A stretch of DNA of 64,000 bases from Salibacterium qingdaonense (GTDB taxonomy: Bacteria > Bacillota > Bacilli > Bacillales > Marinococcaceae). The notes beneath the pieces were generated by a model. That model saw only the letters and a program-made list of their open reading frames with translations. It was not told where the DNA came from and did no database searches. Made by a program: the position numbers and the translations under genes. This document shows positions 45,245-57,318 of the stretch, piece by piece; position 1 is the stretch's first letter; each line of letters starts with the position of its first letter. The stretch lies in contig NZ_FOTY01000004.1 in the NCBI RefSeq assembly GCF_900114715.1, positions 185,818-249,817 on the forward strand, in the 5' to 3' direction.

Positions 45245-47424
45245 ACAGGTTTAACTTCCTCCATCACATAGGCTTCAATGATGTCGCCTTCCTTAATATC
45301 ATTGAATTTCTCGATAGTTATACCACATTCATATCCGGACTGCACTTCTTTCGCGTCGTCTTTATAACGTTTCAAATCATTGATTTTTCCTTCGTGGATC
45401 ACGACGCCTTCACGAATAACCCGGATACTGGAGTCTCTTGTGATTTTCCCTTCGGTTACATAACTTCCTGCAATCGTACCGATTCGTGACACTTTGAAGA
45501 GCTGACGCACTTCCACCTGTCCGATAACTTTTTCCTCATAAACCGGATCCAGCATGCCTTTCATGGCTGACTCGATTTCTTCGATAGCATCATAGATAAC
45601 ACGGTGAAGACGGACATCAACTTTTTCGGATTCTGCCGTCCGTTTGGCATTGGCATCCGGGCGTACATTGAACCCGATAACAATCGCATTGGAGGCAGAC
45701 GCGAGAATAATATCGGATTCTGCAATGGCGCCGGCGCCGGCATGAATGATGTTTACTTTGACGCCTTCTACATCAATCTTTTCAAGAGATCCTTTTACGG
45801 CTTCGACAGAGCCCTGCACGTCCGCTTTGACAATGACGTTTATTTCTTTCATTTCATTTTCCTGAATCTGGCTGAACAGGTCATCGATGCTGACTTTCGC
45901 CGTCTGTCCGCGTTCCTGCTCCCGGGCTCTCACAGCACGGGCTTCGCCAAGCTGCCGGGCTTTCTTTTCGTCCTGCATCTGTACGAACGGATCTCCAGCG
46001 AGCGGAACCCCGTTCAGACCGGTGATTTCAACAGGGGTGGACGGTCCTGCTGATTTTACGCGGTGTCCGGTATCACTCACCATCGCCCGTATCTTTCCGT
46101 GTGTGTTACCGACAACGACCGGATCTCCAACTTTCATCGTTCCTGCCTGGACGAGTAGTGTTGCCAGAGGTCCGCGTCCTTTATCCAGTTCTGCTTCCAC
46201 GACCGTTCCGCGTGCCCGGCTTCCCGGATTTGCTTTAAGTTCTTCCACTTCTGCAACAAGCAGAATCATCTCGAGCAGTTCATCCAGACCGCGGTTGTTG
46301 ATGGCGGAAACATTCACGAATATTGTATCGCCTCCCCATGCTTCCGGCACCAGTTCAAATTCAGTCAGTTCCTGCATAACGCGGTCAGGGTTGGCACCTT
46401 CTTTGTCCATTTTATTGACTGCTACAATAATCGGCACTTCCGCTGCTTTGGCGTGATTGATTGCTTCTTTCGTCTGCGGCATCACACCGTCGTCAGCCGC
46501 AACGACAAGAATAGTGATGTCGGTTACCTGGGCACCGCGCGCGCGCATTGTTGTAAATGCGGAGTGTCCCGGCGTGTCAAGAAACGTGATCTTCTTGTCG
46601 TTTTCTTTGACCTGGTAAGCTCCGATATGCTGCGTAATGCCCCCTGCTTCCCCTGCCGTTACTTTCGTGTGGCGGATAGCATCCAGAAGGGTTGTTTTCC
46701 CGTGATCGACGTGCCCCATGATGGTAACAACCGGTGGACGTTCTTCCAGAGATTCCGAGTCGTCCAATTCAACTTGATGATCAAGATCAAGTTCATCCAC
46801 TTCCACTTCTTCTTCGACTTCCACATCGTAATCAGCTGCGATTAATTCAATGGACTCTTTTTCAAGATCCTGGTTAATCGTAGCCATCACACCAAGGTTC
46901 ATCAGTTTCTTAATGATTTCGGAGGATTCTTTATTCAGTTTATCTGCCAGTTCTCCGACAGTCAGTGAACCGGTGAATGTGATTTTTTCCGGTGTCGGTG
47001 CGGCCTGTTTCTGGCCGCCGTTTCTACGATTCTTCTTGCCCTTATTTCTGTTGTTTGGTTTCTTGTTTTTCGTTTGATTCTGTGGATGATTATTGTTTTT
47101 ACGGTTATTGTTACCGCCCGGACGCGCCGACTGCTGACTGCTGTTACTATTGTTTTTACTGCTGTTGTTGCTGTTGTTGCTGCTGCCCTGCCGGCTGTTG
47201 CTGCTGTTGTTATTCTGCCCGGTATTTTTCCGGGATTCTTCTGTCTTCTTCTCCGGTGAGTCTTCCTGCTTTTTATTTTGTCCTTCCAGTTTTGCCACTG
47301 TGTCCTCACTGATAACGGACATATGATTGGAAACCGGTATATTCATATTTTTCAGTTCATTCACTACTTCCTTACTGGATTTATTGACTGTTTTAGCATA
47401 TTCATAAATTCTCATCTTACTCAT
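45241..47424 (-). CDS. infB: Translation initiation factor IF-2
   Basis: The 727-residue GTPase brings initiator tRNA to the ribosome. An IF2 N-terminal domain ([21 protein letters not shown]) is followed by a linker of about 75 residues made almost entirely of Asn, Ser, Gln and Lys, then a second N domain, the G domain ([22 protein letters not shown]) and domains II-IV. I chose the ATG at 47422-47424, 8 bases after GGAGG. It overlaps ylxP by four bases. Confidence 0.98.
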   Translation of the reverse strand: MSKMRIYEYAKTVNKSSKEVVNELKNMNIPVSNHMSVISEDTVAKLEGQNKKQEDSPEKKTEESRKNTGQNNNSSNSRQGSSNNSNNSSKNNSNSSQQSARPGGNNNRKNNNHPQNQTKNKKPNNRNKGKKNRRNGGQKQAAPTPEKITFTGSLTVGELADKLNKESSEIIKKLMNLGVMATINQDLEKESIELIAADYDVEVEEEVEVDELDLDHQVELDDSESLEERPPVVTIMGHVDHGKTTLLDAIRHTKVTAGEAGGITQHIGAYQVKENDKKITFLDTPGHSAFTTMRARGAQVTDITILVVAADDGVMPQTKEAINHAKAAEVPIIVAVNKMDKEGANPDRVMQELTEFELVPEAWGGDTIFVNVSAINNRGLDELLEMILLVAEVEELKANPGSRARGTVVEAELDKGRGPLATLLVQAGTMKVGDPVVVGNTHGKIRAMVSDTGHRVKSAGPSTPVEITGLNGVPLAGDPFVQMQDEKKARQLGEARAVRAREQERGQTAKVSIDDLFSQIQENEMKEINVIVKADVQGSVEAVKGSLEKIDVEGVKVNIIHAGAGAIAESDIILASASNAIVIGFNVRPDANAKRTAESEKVDVRLHRVIYDAIEEIESAMKGMLDPVYEEKVIGQVEVRQLFKVSRIGTIAGSYVTEGKITRDSSIRVIREGVVIHEGKINDLKRYKDDAKEVQSGYECGITIEKFNDIKEGDIIEAYVMEEVKPV

Positions 47425-47441
47425 AAGCATAACCTCCACCT

Positions 47442-47744
47442 TTATTCATCCAGCATTGTCATCAGCCTTTCTGCAAAGCCTTTGTCTGTAATGCCGATAA
47501 GTACACGGCTTTCTTTACCGACGGAGGTGCCAAGCCGCTGGCGGTCTCCGGTAATATAAACAGGAATCTGATAATAACTGGATTTATCTTTAAATTTTTT
47601 TGTCGTATTCGGTGAAGCATCTCCGGCAATAAGCACGAGAAACAGAGTTCGGTTTCTGATTCCGTCCAAAACGACTCCCTCACCTGTCTTCACTCTGCCT
47701 GCTTTAGCCGCCAGGCCTAAAAACGAATATATCGATGCCGTCAT
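47442..47744 (-). CDS. ylxQ: L7Ae-family RNA-binding protein YlxQ
   Basis: The 100-residue protein belongs to the L7Ae/L30e family ([48 protein letters not shown]). It is thought to bind kink-turn RNA; its cellular role is unclear. Its start overlaps the ylxR stop by four bases, and infB follows after 17 bases. Confidence 0.93.
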   Translation of the reverse strand: MTASIYSFLGLAAKAGRVKTGEGVVLDGIRNRTLFLVLIAGDASPNTTKKFKDKSSYYQIPVYITGDRQRLGTSVGKESRVLIGITDKGFAERLMTMLDE

Positions 47745-48016
47745 CGTTTTATTCCTTTCCTGCGTTCCTCCAGCAGACGATCATAGTCCTCTTCGGTTAC
47801 CTTGATGTTTAAATGGCGGGAAAGAGCATCTTTTCGTTTGGCCTCCAGAAAACACTCATCGTTGTTTGTAAGATAGGCACCGCGGCCGTTCTTTTTTCCA
47901 CCGGGGTCTACAAATACCTCACCTTCCGGACTTCGCACCACACGGATTAACTCCTTCTTTTCAGCGGTGCTTCCCGTGACAATGCATTTTCTTATCGGCT
48001 TCTTTTTTTTCGCCAT
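47741..48016 (-). CDS. ylxR: YlxR/RnpM RNA-binding protein
   Basis: The 91-residue basic protein has the YlxR pattern IRKCIVTG and NGRGAYLTN. In B. subtilis, YlxR (RnpM) has been reported to bind and modulate RNase P. I chose the ATG at 48014-48016, 7 bases after AAAGGG; a longer in-frame stretch overlaps nusA and is not conserved. It starts 19 bases after nusA. Confidence 0.93.
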   Translation of the reverse strand: MAKKKKPIRKCIVTGSTAEKKELIRVVRSPEGEVFVDPGGKKNGRGAYLTNNDECFLEAKRKDALSRHLNIKVTEEDYDRLLEERRKGIKR

Positions 48017-48035
48017 CCTCTCGCCCTTTCTGACA

Positions 48036-49241
48036 TCAGTATTCTTCGTCGTCGTCGATTTCCTGTTCAGGCTCTTCTTCTTCAGGATCCACCGCGAAAA
48101 ACTCATCGTCCTCTTCCGGCATTTCTTCCGCTGATTCTTCCATTGCTTCTGAAGGCAGTGTGCCCCGCGCTCCGTATGAAGGATTCTCGGGATCATACAG
48201 ACCACTTTCAAGTGCTTCGGATTCACTCTTGATGTCAATTTTCCAGCCGGTCAGTTTCGCAGCCAGTCTCGCATTCTGTCCGCGTTTACCGATAGCAAGC
48301 GACAACTGGTAATCCGGTACGATTACGAGCGTGCTTTTGTCTTCAGCGTCCACTTTGACATCCAACACCTTGGAAGGACTGAGCGCGTTCGTTACGTAAT
48401 CAAACACATCCTCGGAATAATGAACGATGTCTATCTTTTCGCCTTTAAGTTCATTCACAATGGTCTGTACCCGCTGTCCCTTCGGTCCTACACAGGATCC
48501 GACAGGATCAACTTCCGGATCTTCGGCATGTACCGAAATTTTGGAACGGTCCCCTGCCTCTCTGGCTACAGAGAGAATTTCCACCGTACCGTCATGAATC
48601 TCAGGCACTTCCAGTTCAAACAAACGTTTCAAAAGCCCCGGATGGGACCTTGAGATGAGAATCTGAGGTCCCTTTGTCGTCTTTTCCACTTTAGTGATAT
48701 ATACTTTGAGGCGGTCATTATGCCGATATGCTTCATTCGACATCTGTTCACCCTGCGGAAGAAGAGCCTCCACTTTACCCAGATCTACATAAACAAATCG
48801 ATTATCCTGGCGCTGGACAATACCTGTCATAATATCTTCTTCACGATCAATAAAGTCAGAATATATAATACCTCGTTCTGCTTCCCGCACTCTTTGGGTC
48901 ACAACCTGTTTTGCCGTCTGAGCAGCGATTCTTCCAAAGTTCTTCGGCGTGACCTCCAGCTCAACGACATCATCCAGATTATAGTTGGGATCCATCGTTT
49001 GTGCCTCTTCAAGAGCTATTTCCAGCCTCGGATCAAATACTTCTTCGACCACTTCTTTGCGTGCAAACACACGGATAGCGCCATCTTCACGGTCGATATC
49101 AATCCGCACATTCTGAGCCTGATTAAAATTTCGTTTATAAGCGGAAATAAGCGCTGCTTCGATGGCTTCAATAATAATTTCCTTTTCAATTCCCTTGTCT
49201 GTTTCCAGTGTGGACAGCGCGTCCATAAAATCACTGTTCAT
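48036..49241 (-). CDS. nusA: Transcription termination/antitermination factor NusA
   Basis: The 401-residue factor binds RNA polymerase and nascent RNA to control pausing and termination. It has an N-terminal polymerase-binding domain, S1 ([19 protein letters not shown]), KH1 ([17 protein letters not shown]) and KH2 ([18 protein letters not shown]). The C-terminal tail is highly acidic. It follows rimP after 55 bases. NusA is a known stimulator of termination in B. subtilis, relevant to the hairpins in this operon. Confidence 0.97.
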   Translation of the reverse strand: MNSDFMDALSTLETDKGIEKEIIIEAIEAALISAYKRNFNQAQNVRIDIDREDGAIRVFARKEVVEEVFDPRLEIALEEAQTMDPNYNLDDVVELEVTPKNFGRIAAQTAKQVVTQRVREAERGIIYSDFIDREEDIMTGIVQRQDNRFVYVDLGKVEALLPQGEQMSNEAYRHNDRLKVYITKVEKTTKGPQILISRSHPGLLKRLFELEVPEIHDGTVEILSVAREAGDRSKISVHAEDPEVDPVGSCVGPKGQRVQTIVNELKGEKIDIVHYSEDVFDYVTNALSPSKVLDVKVDAEDKSTLVIVPDYQLSLAIGKRGQNARLAAKLTGWKIDIKSESEALESGLYDPENPSYGARGTLPSEAMEESAEEMPEEDDEFFAVDPEEEEPEQEIDDDEEY

Positions 49242-49296
49242 GAGTATCGGTTTCCCCCTTACACCTGCCGCAGCCCCGTAGTGAAGCTGTGGTCTC

Positions 49297-49767
49297 TTAA
49301 AATTGGATTGCCAGTCTCGCTTTTGCTACTTTTTCGTATGGTACGTCATAGGTGACGGTTTTCTGCTTTTCGGTTGTTTCGATACTGAGCCGTTCTTCAT
49401 CAAAGTCCGAAAGCGTGCCTTCAAAGGCTTTACCGCCATCCACCGCTTCGTACGTCGTCACATACACATGCTTTCCTACAGCACGGTGCAGGTCCTTTTT
49501 CGTTTTCAACGGCCGCTCGGCACCCGGCGAAGAAACGTCGAGATAGTAGGCTCCCTGAATGATATTTTCATGATCCAGCGCCTCACCCAGTTTTTCGCTC
49601 ACACTGCCGCAGTCTTCAATATCCACGCCGTTTTCTCCATCAATGTACACTTTCAAAAACCAGTGTTTTCCCTCTTTTTTATATTCAACATCCACAAGCT
49701 CCAGTCCCATTTCTTCAACAATCGGTTCAGCGATCCCGGATGCCTGTTCTTTTATCCTGTTACTCAT
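49297..49767 (-). CDS. rimP: Ribosome maturation factor RimP
   Basis: The 156-residue protein, exactly the B. subtilis length, helps mature the 30S subunit. Motifs include EPIVEEMGLELVDVEYKKEG, IDGENGVDIEDC and YYLDVSSPGAERPL. I chose the ATG at 49765-49767, 6 bases after AGGAGG; the longer frame has no family match. It is the first gene of rimP-nusA-ylxR-ylxQ-infB. Confidence 0.96.
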   Translation of the reverse strand: MSNRIKEQASGIAEPIVEEMGLELVDVEYKKEGKHWFLKVYIDGENGVDIEDCGSVSEKLGEALDHENIIQGAYYLDVSSPGAERPLKTKKDLHRAVGKHVYVTTYEAVDGGKAFEGTLSDFDEERLSIETTEKQKTVTYDVPYEKVAKARLAIQF

Positions 49768-49843
49768 CGCCTGCCTCCTTTGCTTCACTGCCATGACCGG
49801 TTCACCCCGCGCAGTCCCGGTTCCGGGGCGGCGGGCAAAACGA

Positions 49844-49867
49844 AAGAGTGGGCTAAAACCCACTCTT
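49844..49867 (-). terminator. Hairpin in the rimP leader / after polC
   Basis: A 9-bp perfect stem (AAGAGTGGG and its complement) with a 6-base loop is followed by TCGTTTT on the minus strand. It lies downstream of the predicted rimP promoter, so besides ending polC transcripts it may attenuate the nusA operon. Confidence 0.6.
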
Positions 49868-49900
49868 CTCCGGACGTGCTTATACGAGGTATCTGCAATC

Positions 49901-49929
49901 ATGTTATCACAACGTGCATGGAAATGCAA
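49901..49929 (-). promoter_or_regulatory. Putative sigma-A promoter for the rimP-nusA-infB operon
   Basis: Minus strand: TTGCAT, 17 bases, TAACAT. The -10 is only a partial match. Transcription would start near 49894, about 130 bases before rimP. Confidence 0.5.
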
Positions 49930-49951
49930 GACAGCCCGGTGCTTAGAGCCC

Positions 49952-52900
49952 CTAGAAAAGGGAGAGCTGATTGGACTCCGGTAGTCCATCCAGACAACCA
50001 TGCAGGTCAAGATGTTCAATGACGGTTTTTGTTGCCCGGCTTCGCTGCTGCAAATCCTCTTTCGACAGAAATTCTCCATCCTCCCGTGCTTTCACTATGT
50101 TTCGGGCAGCATTTGTGCCGACACCGTCAAGGGAATCAAAAGGCGGAATAAGACTGTCTCCATCCACGACGAACTCACTTGCTTTGGAGCGGTACAGATC
50201 TACCTTCTGGAAGGAGTATCCGCGTTCACACATTTCAAGTGCCAGTTCCAGCACAGTGACAAGACTTTTCTCCTTGGGCGGAGCTTCCATTCCTTTGGCC
50301 TGGATTTCTTCGATTCTTGCACGGATCGAGGCGCCGCCCTTCACCATCGTTGGTATTTCAAAATCATCAGCCCGTACGGTGAAGTAGGCAGCATAAAATA
50401 AAATCGGATGGTGAACTTTGAAATAAGCGATTCGGACTGCCATCAATACGTACGCAGCCGCGTGGGCTTTTGGGAACATGTACTTGATTTTCAGACACGA
50501 CTCAATATACCAGTCCGGCACGCCGTTTTTCTTCATTTCTTCCACCCAGTCATCCTGGAGACCTCTTCCTTTGCGGACGTACTCCATGATTTTAAAGGCA
50601 AGGGAATGCTCGACCCCTTTGTAGATCAAATAGACCATGATATCATCACGGCACCCGATAACGTCTTTCAGTTCACACGTACCGCTTCGTATTAATTCGT
50701 CGGCATTGCCAAGCCACACGTCAGCCCCGTGGGAAAGACCGGAAATCTGTACCAGCTCGGAAAATGTAGATGGGTTTGTTTCCTCAAGCATCTGCCGCAC
50801 AAAACGGGTGCCGAATTCGGGGATGCCGTACGTTCCTGATTGACACTTAATCTGTTCCGGTGTCACGCCAAGCACTTCCGGACCACTGAAAATCTTCATA
50901 ACTTCTTCATCATCGACTGGGATCGTGTTCGGATCAATACCGCTCAAATCCTGCAGCATACGGATGACCGTTGGATCATCGTGGCCCAGAATATCGAGTT
51001 TCAGCAGATTATCATGGATGGAATGAAAGTCATAATGCGTCGTTTTCCATTCCGAATCTTTGTCATCGGCGGGAAACTGAATCGGGCTGAAATCGTGGAT
51101 ATCGTATTCATCCGGCACAACGATAATGCCTCCCGGGTGCTGTCCGGTCGTTCGTTTCACCCCGGTACATCCGGAAACGAGACGGTCAATTTCTGCTCCC
51201 CGGTAATGAGCCTCCATATCCTGCTGGTACCCTTTAACAAAGCCGTACGCCGTTTTATCGGCGACGGTGCCGATCGTTCCCGCGCGGTAAACACGATCTT
51301 CACCAAACAGCTCTTTCGTATAATTATGGGCAACCGGCTGATAATCCCCCGAGAAGTTCAAATCAATATCAGGAACTTTATCCCCTTTAAATCCAAGGAA
51401 CGTTTCAAATGGGATGTCATGCCCGTCTTTTGTGTACACTTCGCCGCATGCCGCGCATTTTTTTTCCGGCAGGTCAAAGCCGGAACCGACCGAACCGTCA
51501 TTGAAAAACTCGGAATGCCGGCAGGACGGGCATACGTAATGCGGAGGAAGTGGATTCACTTCTGTGATGTCGGTCATCGTCGCAACAAACGAAGAGCCGA
51601 CCGATCCCCGGGAGCCGACGAGATAGCCATCCTCCAGTGATTTCGTTACGAGTTTCTGTGAGATGAGATAAATAACGGCAAATCCATGTCCGATAATACT
51701 TTCCAGTTCTTTTTCAAGCCGGTCTTCCACAAGCGGCGGCAGTTCTTCCCCGTAGATACGGCGGGCCTTGTTATAACACATGTCCCGTATTTCCTGGTCG
51801 GAGCCTTCGATATTCGGAGTATACAGTTCATCCGGCACAGGCTGCAGGTCTTCCACCTGTGCCGTCAGTTTTTTCGGCGTATGAACAACAAGCTCGGCCG
51901 CTTCTTCTTCACCCAAAAAGGAAAAACTGTCCAGCATTTCCTGTGTCGTTTTAAACCAGACATCAGGGAGAGTCTGCTTGTTGAGAGGATTCGCTCCTCC
52001 CTGGGAAGCGATCAGGATTTTCCGGTAAATATGCTCTTCCGGTTCAATGTAATGGGCATTGCCGGTAGCTGCGACCGGCTTATCGAGTTCTCTGCCGAGT
52101 TGAACGATTTTTTTGATGATATCATGTACCGCATCTTCACTTTTTACAAGCTCTTTTTCCACAAGATGAGCGTAATTGGAAGGCGGCTGTACTTCAAGAT
52201 AATCGTAGAAGGCCGCTGCATTTCTTGCATCCTCCCACGATTTTTGCATCATCGTTTCAAACACTTCGCCTTTGTCACACGCCGAACCGACGAAAAGACC
52301 CTCACGGTGCTGCTGAAGTTTGGAACGCGGAATCCGGGGTGTACGGTAAAAATAGTTGACGTGGGAAAGGGAAACAAGCTTGTAAAGATTTTTAAGCCCT
52401 TCCTGGGTTCGTGCAATCAATGTACAGTGTGAAGGCCGGAGACGATGAAAATCCCCCTGACCCATATTCCGGTTCAGGTCACGGTGCAGCGCCAGCTCCT
52501 CCTGAAGCGCATCTTTTATCATTTTCCAGAGCAGATAGCCGGTCGCTTCCGCATCATAAATAGCACGGTGATGACTCACAAGTTCAATGTCAAAGGTTTT
52601 ACACAACGTATTCAAACGGTGGTTTTTTAAATGGGGATACAGATAACGGCCGAGTTCCAGCGTATCAATAACCGGGTTCTGCGCTTTTTCCAATCCTGCC
52701 TTTTTGTACCCTTCATTCAAAAAACCCATGTCAAATGAGGCGTTGTGTGCAACCAGTACCGCATCAGCACTGAAGGCGTGGAAGTCTCGGAGAACATCTT
52801 CCACTTCAGGCTGCCCTTCCAGCATATCATCGGTGATGCCGGTTAGATCCGTGATGGTCGCAGTAAGTTTTTCATGAGGGTTGGCAAACGATTCGAACCG

Positions 52901-54250
52901 GTCGATGATTTCGCCGTCCTTCACTTTCACGGCAGCCAGTTCAATAATGGTGTCATAAACGACGGATAATCCTGTCGTCTCGACGTCAAAGACGACATAC
53001 GTGTCATCGGCAAGTGCTCGGTCGGATTCGTTGTAAGCAATCGGCACCCCGTCATCCACTAGATTGGCTTCCATGCCGTAAAGTACTTTCACTCCGTGTT
53101 TCTTTCCGGCGTCATAAGCTTCAGGAAACGACTGAACAACGGCGTGATCGGTGATGGCCACTGCTTCATGTCCCCACTCCGCAGCTTTTTCCACGTACTG
53201 GGTGGCGGTTGTCACTGCATCCATCTGACTCATCACGGTGTGGGCATGCAGTTCCACTCTTTTTTCCTCCGCGTCATCCCGGCGTTTTGAAGGATCTATT
53301 TCTACAACATCGTTGGCGATCATGACCAAGTCGCGGACAAACGTGTCATTCTGTACACCCCCGCGCGCTTTCAGCCACATCCCTTTCTTTACGGCCTCAA
53401 GCTGGGGAACATCTTCTTTGTCGCGCGAAAACATCTTAATGAGAATGGAATCGGTGTAATCGGTTATTTTGAAAGTAAGCAGCGTGCGGCCGCTCCGAAG
53501 TTCGCGGGTCTCCGCTTCAAATACATACCCCTGCACCGTCACGCGGCGTTCTTCTTCCTCAATCGTTTCAAGCGGGGCGGGATCGTCTTTGACAGGATAA
53601 CCGATCTGCAGTTTCCGTCCGCTTTGTTCCTGTGCGGTCTGCTGTTCCTGTTTCTTTTTTTCCATCATCGCTTCGACAACTTTGGACTGGTCTTCCTGCC
53701 TCTTTTTTTCTTCAAAACGAGCTGCTTCTTCCTCCGAATACTCCACCTTGGTCGTGATCCGGCACGGTGCAAAACCAAGAGACTGCAGAACTTCATTCAG
53801 GGGTTCCTGCAGTTTTCTTTCAAACATGGTTCCTTCCGCCTCGTTTTTTGAGGGAATCACAAGGCTCCCATTTTCCACAATGGGCACTCCCCCGTTCAGC
53901 CGCTGACGCAGATAGGGAGCAATCCCGTCAAGACGATCGATAATGGAAGGCCAGTACTCCGGAAGAACATCCATCGAAAGAGGACCGGATTCATACGTGA
54001 TGGAAAACTGAACAGAAGCGATGTGGCGGAAGGCCTGCGTAATACGTTCCTGTATTCCGGCAAAGACAGTATAGGGAAGATGGCTGTTTAATTGCAGCTG
54101 GAAGTGCCACGTCTGATCTTCTTTGTTGATTGTCAGCTTTTGAATACTGCCATCCTGAAGATAGGCCTTTACCTGCTCTTTTGGCATGCCTATCTGTTCC
54201 ATCAAAAGCTGGAATCGTTCTTTTCTAATTTGCTGTTCTTCTTCCGTCAT
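49952..54250 (-). CDS. polC: DNA polymerase III PolC-type alpha subunit
   Basis: The 1432-residue replicative polymerase has the Gram-positive PolC layout: an N-terminal domain, an OB fold, and a PHP domain ([14 protein letters not shown]) interrupted by a DEDDh proofreading exonuclease ([12 protein letters not shown]), then the palm, fingers and thumb with a four-Cys zinc site (CPSC...CAAC). I chose the ATG at 54248-54250 after AAGGAGGG; the longer frame crosses the proS boundary. It follows proS by 31 bases. PolC is one of the defining markers of low-GC Gram-positive bacteria. Confidence 0.98.
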   Translation of the reverse strand: MTEEEQQIRKERFQLLMEQIGMPKEQVKAYLQDGSIQKLTINKEDQTWHFQLQLNSHLPYTVFAGIQERITQAFRHIASVQFSITYESGPLSMDVLPEYWPSIIDRLDGIAPYLRQRLNGGVPIVENGSLVIPSKNEAEGTMFERKLQEPLNEVLQSLGFAPCRITTKVEYSEEEAARFEEKKRQEDQSKVVEAMMEKKKQEQQTAQEQSGRKLQIGYPVKDDPAPLETIEEEERRVTVQGYVFEAETRELRSGRTLLTFKITDYTDSILIKMFSRDKEDVPQLEAVKKGMWLKARGGVQNDTFVRDLVMIANDVVEIDPSKRRDDAEEKRVELHAHTVMSQMDAVTTATQYVEKAAEWGHEAVAITDHAVVQSFPEAYDAGKKHGVKVLYGMEANLVDDGVPIAYNESDRALADDTYVVFDVETTGLSVVYDTIIELAAVKVKDGEIIDRFESFANPHEKLTATITDLTGITDDMLEGQPEVEDVLRDFHAFSADAVLVAHNASFDMGFLNEGYKKAGLEKAQNPVIDTLELGRYLYPHLKNHRLNTLCKTFDIELVSHHRAIYDAEATGYLLWKMIKDALQEELALHRDLNRNMGQGDFHRLRPSHCTLIARTQEGLKNLYKLVSLSHVNYFYRTPRIPRSKLQQHREGLFVGSACDKGEVFETMMQKSWEDARNAAAFYDYLEVQPPSNYAHLVEKELVKSEDAVHDIIKKIVQLGRELDKPVAATGNAHYIEPEEHIYRKILIASQGGANPLNKQTLPDVWFKTTQEMLDSFSFLGEEEAAELVVHTPKKLTAQVEDLQPVPDELYTPNIEGSDQEIRDMCYNKARRIYGEELPPLVEDRLEKELESIIGHGFAVIYLISQKLVTKSLEDGYLVGSRGSVGSSFVATMTDITEVNPLPPHYVCPSCRHSEFFNDGSVGSGFDLPEKKCAACGEVYTKDGHDIPFETFLGFKGDKVPDIDLNFSGDYQPVAHNYTKELFGEDRVYRAGTIGTVADKTAYGFVKGYQQDMEAHYRGAEIDRLVSGCTGVKRTTGQHPGGIIVVPDEYDIHDFSPIQFPADDKDSEWKTTHYDFHSIHDNLLKLDILGHDDPTVIRMLQDLSGIDPNTIPVDDEEVMKIFSGPEVLGVTPEQIKCQSGTYGIPEFGTRFVRQMLEETNPSTFSELVQISGLSHGADVWLGNADELIRSGTCELKDVIGCRDDIMVYLIYKGVEHSLAFKIMEYVRKGRGLQDDWVEEMKKNGVPDWYIESCLKIKYMFPKAHAAAYVLMAVRIAYFKVHHPILFYAAYFTVRADDFEIPTMVKGGASIRARIEEIQAKGMEAPPKEKSLVTVLELALEMCERGYSFQKVDLYRSKASEFVVDGDSLIPPFDSLDGVGTNAARNIVKAREDGEFLSKEDLQQRSRATKTVIEHLDLHGCLDGLPESNQLSLF

Positions 54251-54281
54251 CAAAACCCTCCTTCCAATGTAGAGATTACCC

Positions 54282-55985
54282 TCAGCTGAATAATGAAGAA
54301 AGGTACGCTGCCAGATTCTCGACGTGGACTTCTTCCATCTCACCTGTCCTTCTCTCTTTCACTTCCACGATGCCCTCATCCGCTTTTTTCCCACACGTAA
54401 TACGTACAGGCAGACCAATGAGATCACCATCTTTAAATTTCACGCCGGCTCTTTCTTTACGATCATCAAAGAGCACGTCATATCCATGCTGCCGCAGATT
54501 TTCATATAACGTTTCGCCGAGATTCAACTGGTCTTCCTGTTTCGAATTCAAGACGAGCAGGTGCAGATCAAATGGCGCGACACTGCGCGGCCAAATCAAT
54601 CCATCCTCATCGTGATGCTGTTCAATAATCGCTGCCAGCGTACGGCTTACTCCGATTCCGTAACAACCCATTAAGAGCGGGCGGGAGCTGCCGTTTTCAT
54701 CAAGGTAATAGGCACCAAGCGCCTCACTGTATTTTGTTCCGAGTTTAAAGACATGTCCGACTTCGATGCCTTTGGCGAATTGAATGGTTCCCTCGCCGTC
54801 CGGAGCGGGGTCCCCTTCTTTCACAAAGCGGAAATCTCCGTACTGATCGATGTTCATATCGCGCTCAGGATGAACGTGCAGCAGGTGGGTATCTATTTTG
54901 TTCGCCCCGCACACTCCCGAGGAAATGCTTTTGACCGCATAATCAGCCATCACCTTCACGTTTTCAGGAATGCCCGCAGGTCCGATAAACCCGGGTTCTG
55001 TATCGAACAGATTCCGGATTTCCTCTTCCTCTGCCAGTCTCGTTGTCCCGGCGTCCAATGCATTCCCGATTTTCACATCATTTAACTCGTGATCACCGCG
55101 GCATATAAACAGTACAGGTTCATCGTCAACAATAAACAGAACCGACTTGATGAGCTGATCAAGCGGCAGGAAAAGTTGAGCGGACACATCATCCATAGAA
55201 CGTGCATCCGGGGTATGTACACTTTTCGCTTCTTCTTCCGGCACAGCGCTTTCGGCAAATGTATCCGGGAGATCCGCGATTTCAAGATTGGCAGCGTAAT
55301 CCGAAGCATCCGAGTAAGCAATGGTGTCTTCTCCTACGTCGGAAAGAACCATAAATTCGTGCGTGCCGCCTTTTCCTCCGATGGCGCCGGCATCTGCTTT
55401 CACAGCCCGGAAATCAAGACCGCAGCGCCGGAATATGTTGGAATAGGCTTCATACATGGCATCATAACTCTGCGCCAGGCTCTCTGTATCCGGATTAAAC
55501 GAATAAGCATCTTTCATAATAAACTCTCTCGACCGGAGCACCCCGAAACGCGGCCGGCGTTCATCGCGGTATTTCGTCTGAATCTGGTATAGATTTACCG
55601 GCAGTTTCTTATAACTGTTCAATTCATCACGTACAAGACTCGTAATCACTTCTTCATGCGTCGGTCCGAGAACAAACTGACGGTCATTACGATCATTCAG
55701 ACGCATAAGCTCCGGACCGTAGTCATCAAGACGTCCCGATTCCTCCCACAGCTCGGAAGGCTGCACGGCAGGCATCAGAATCTCCTGGGCACCGCTGTTA
55801 TTCATTTCCTCGCGTATTATTTTCTCGACGTGATTCAGTACTCGCTTCCCAAGCGGGAGATAGGAATAAATGCCGGAAGCTGTCTGCCGGATCAGTCCTG
55901 CTCTCAGCATCAGCTGATGACTGGGAATATCCGCACCCTGCGGTACATCCCGCAGGGTCGGGCTGAAAAGAAATTGCTGCCTCAT
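54282..55985 (-). CDS. proS: Prolyl-tRNA synthetase
   Basis: The 567-residue class II synthetase is of the bacterial type with an editing insertion between motifs 2 and 3. Motif-like blocks include [24 protein letters not shown] near the start, [14 protein letters not shown] residues ([26 protein letters not shown]), the insertion around residues 225-400, and the [13 protein letters not shown] motif 3 region. No T-box or tRNA-sensing leader is visible in the 57-base gap to rseP. Confidence 0.97.
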   Translation of the reverse strand: MRQQFLFSPTLRDVPQGADIPSHQLMLRAGLIRQTASGIYSYLPLGKRVLNHVEKIIREEMNNSGAQEILMPAVQPSELWEESGRLDDYGPELMRLNDRNDRQFVLGPTHEEVITSLVRDELNSYKKLPVNLYQIQTKYRDERRPRFGVLRSREFIMKDAYSFNPDTESLAQSYDAMYEAYSNIFRRCGLDFRAVKADAGAIGGKGGTHEFMVLSDVGEDTIAYSDASDYAANLEIADLPDTFAESAVPEEEAKSVHTPDARSMDDVSAQLFLPLDQLIKSVLFIVDDEPVLFICRGDHELNDVKIGNALDAGTTRLAEEEEIRNLFDTEPGFIGPAGIPENVKVMADYAVKSISSGVCGANKIDTHLLHVHPERDMNIDQYGDFRFVKEGDPAPDGEGTIQFAKGIEVGHVFKLGTKYSEALGAYYLDENGSSRPLLMGCYGIGVSRTLAAIIEQHHDEDGLIWPRSVAPFDLHLLVLNSKQEDQLNLGETLYENLRQHGYDVLFDDRKERAGVKFKDGDLIGLPVRITCGKKADEGIVEVKERRTGEMEEVHVENLAAYLSSLFS

Positions 55986-56042
55986 AACAAAGACCTTCTT
56001 TCATCTATGATTTACAAATAACATTTCTTTCTGTATTTGACG

Positions 56043-57305
56043 TTACAGAAAGAAATTGTTGATATCATTCCAGGTGACAACCAGTATAAGCAGAAACAAC
56101 AGCGCAAACCCGAAAAAGTGAATCATTCCCTCTTTCTGCGGATCCACCGGCTTGCCGCGTACTGCTTCATATCCAATGAACAACAGTCTTCCGCCATCCA
56201 GAGCCGGAAGCGGGAGGAGGTTGACAATGCCGAGGTTCACGCTCAGCATAGCCGCAAACTGAATAAGAACGACCATCCCCATGGACGCTGCTTCGCCTGT
56301 GTAGTTATAGATACCGACAGGACCTGAAACAAAGTCAAGGGAGAAATCCCCCGTGAAAATCATGCTGAGCGTATCAACAATTACCGTCGTCACCTGAATG
56401 ACCTGATCTCCGCCGTACTGTACGGCGCCTAATACAGCGTGGTCGACCGGAGCACGTACGCCGACCATTCCGACTTCCTCTCCTGAGGCTTCAATCGTAC
56501 GCGAGTAAGTTTCCACCGAGGCCGACAACTGCTCCCCGCCGCGGGTGAATTCAAAATTGATTTCCTCATCAGGGTGCTCCTGGATGACGGAGGTCATTTC
56601 CTGCCAGGTATCCACCGGTTCACCCGCTATAGAGGTGATTTCATCTCCTTGCTGCATACCGGCTTCTTTCGCGGGACTGTCATCAGTCAGTTCGCCAAAC
56701 GCTGCATTATCCTGCGGCACTCCATTGATCATGCCGAGAAGAACAAATACGACAAACGCAAGAATAAAATTCATAAAAGGTCCGGCGAAAATAGCCAGGG
56801 CTTTGCGCAGTGGTGATTTGGAGCGGAACTGTCTGTTCAGCGGCGCAATCTGTTCCGGCTGTTCATCTACAATCAAATCACATTTTTCGTCAACGTGAAA
56901 CGTCTGCAGCCCTTCTTCTTCATCGGCATAGGCTTCGATAAACAGACGCTCTTCCAGGTCAATCCGTTCCACAGAGACAACCTTTGCTTCAGGATGCTTC
57001 GATTTATTATTCACAATAATCTGCTGGACTCTGCCATCTCCCTGGAAAACAAGACCTATCTCATAACCTGGTTTAATCTGGATCTCTTCCGGATCTTCTC
57101 CTGCCATACGGACAAAACCGCCGAGCGGAAGAAGACGTACGGTATATACAGTTTCATTCCGCTTCGTGGTAAAGATTTTCGGGCCGAACCCAATCGCGAA
57201 TTCGCGGCACAAAATTCCTGCTTTCTTGGCAACATAAAGATGGCCCCATTCATGGACAGCGACCAGAACCCCGAACATAATGACGACAGCTATAAAAGTA
57301 TCCAA
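56043..57305 (-). CDS. rseP: Site-2 protease RseP/RasP
   Basis: The 420-residue intramembrane zinc protease cleaves anti-sigma factors and leftover signal peptides. The zinc motif HEWGH is at residues 18-22, a PDZ domain lies in the middle ([19 protein letters not shown]), and the third metal ligand is in [13 protein letters not shown]. It has about four transmembrane segments. The start is TTG at 57303-57305, 6 bases after GGTGGG. The gene follows dxr after 13 bases. The name rasP is used in B. subtilis. Confidence 0.96.
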   Translation of the reverse strand: MDTFIAVVIMFGVLVAVHEWGHLYVAKKAGILCREFAIGFGPKIFTTKRNETVYTVRLLPLGGFVRMAGEDPEEIQIKPGYEIGLVFQGDGRVQQIIVNNKSKHPEAKVVSVERIDLEERLFIEAYADEEEGLQTFHVDEKCDLIVDEQPEQIAPLNRQFRSKSPLRKALAIFAGPFMNFILAFVVFVLLGMINGVPQDNAAFGELTDDSPAKEAGMQQGDEITSIAGEPVDTWQEMTSVIQEHPDEEINFEFTRGGEQLSASVETYSRTIEASGEEVGMVGVRAPVDHAVLGAVQYGGDQVIQVTTVIVDTLSMIFTGDFSLDFVSGPVGIYNYTGEAASMGMVVLIQFAAMLSVNLGIVNLLPLPALDGGRLLFIGYEAVRGKPVDPQKEGMIHFFGFALLFLLILVVTWNDINNFFL

Positions 57306-57318
57306 GTTTTTCCCACCT

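Noticed and set aside
47074..47312. Open frames in all phases across the infB linker, suggesting frameshift or a separate gene
   Set aside because: The repetitive Asn/Ser codons keep all frames open; the IF-2 frame is continuous with intact domains on both sides.
49768..50079. Long N-terminal extension of RimP
   Set aside because: It overlaps polC, spans a terminator hairpin and a predicted promoter, and the shorter product matches the family length exactly with a strong ribosome binding site.
55986..56042. T-box or other amino-acid-sensing leader before proS
   Set aside because: The gap is only 57 bases, with no T-box sequence or antiterminator fold.
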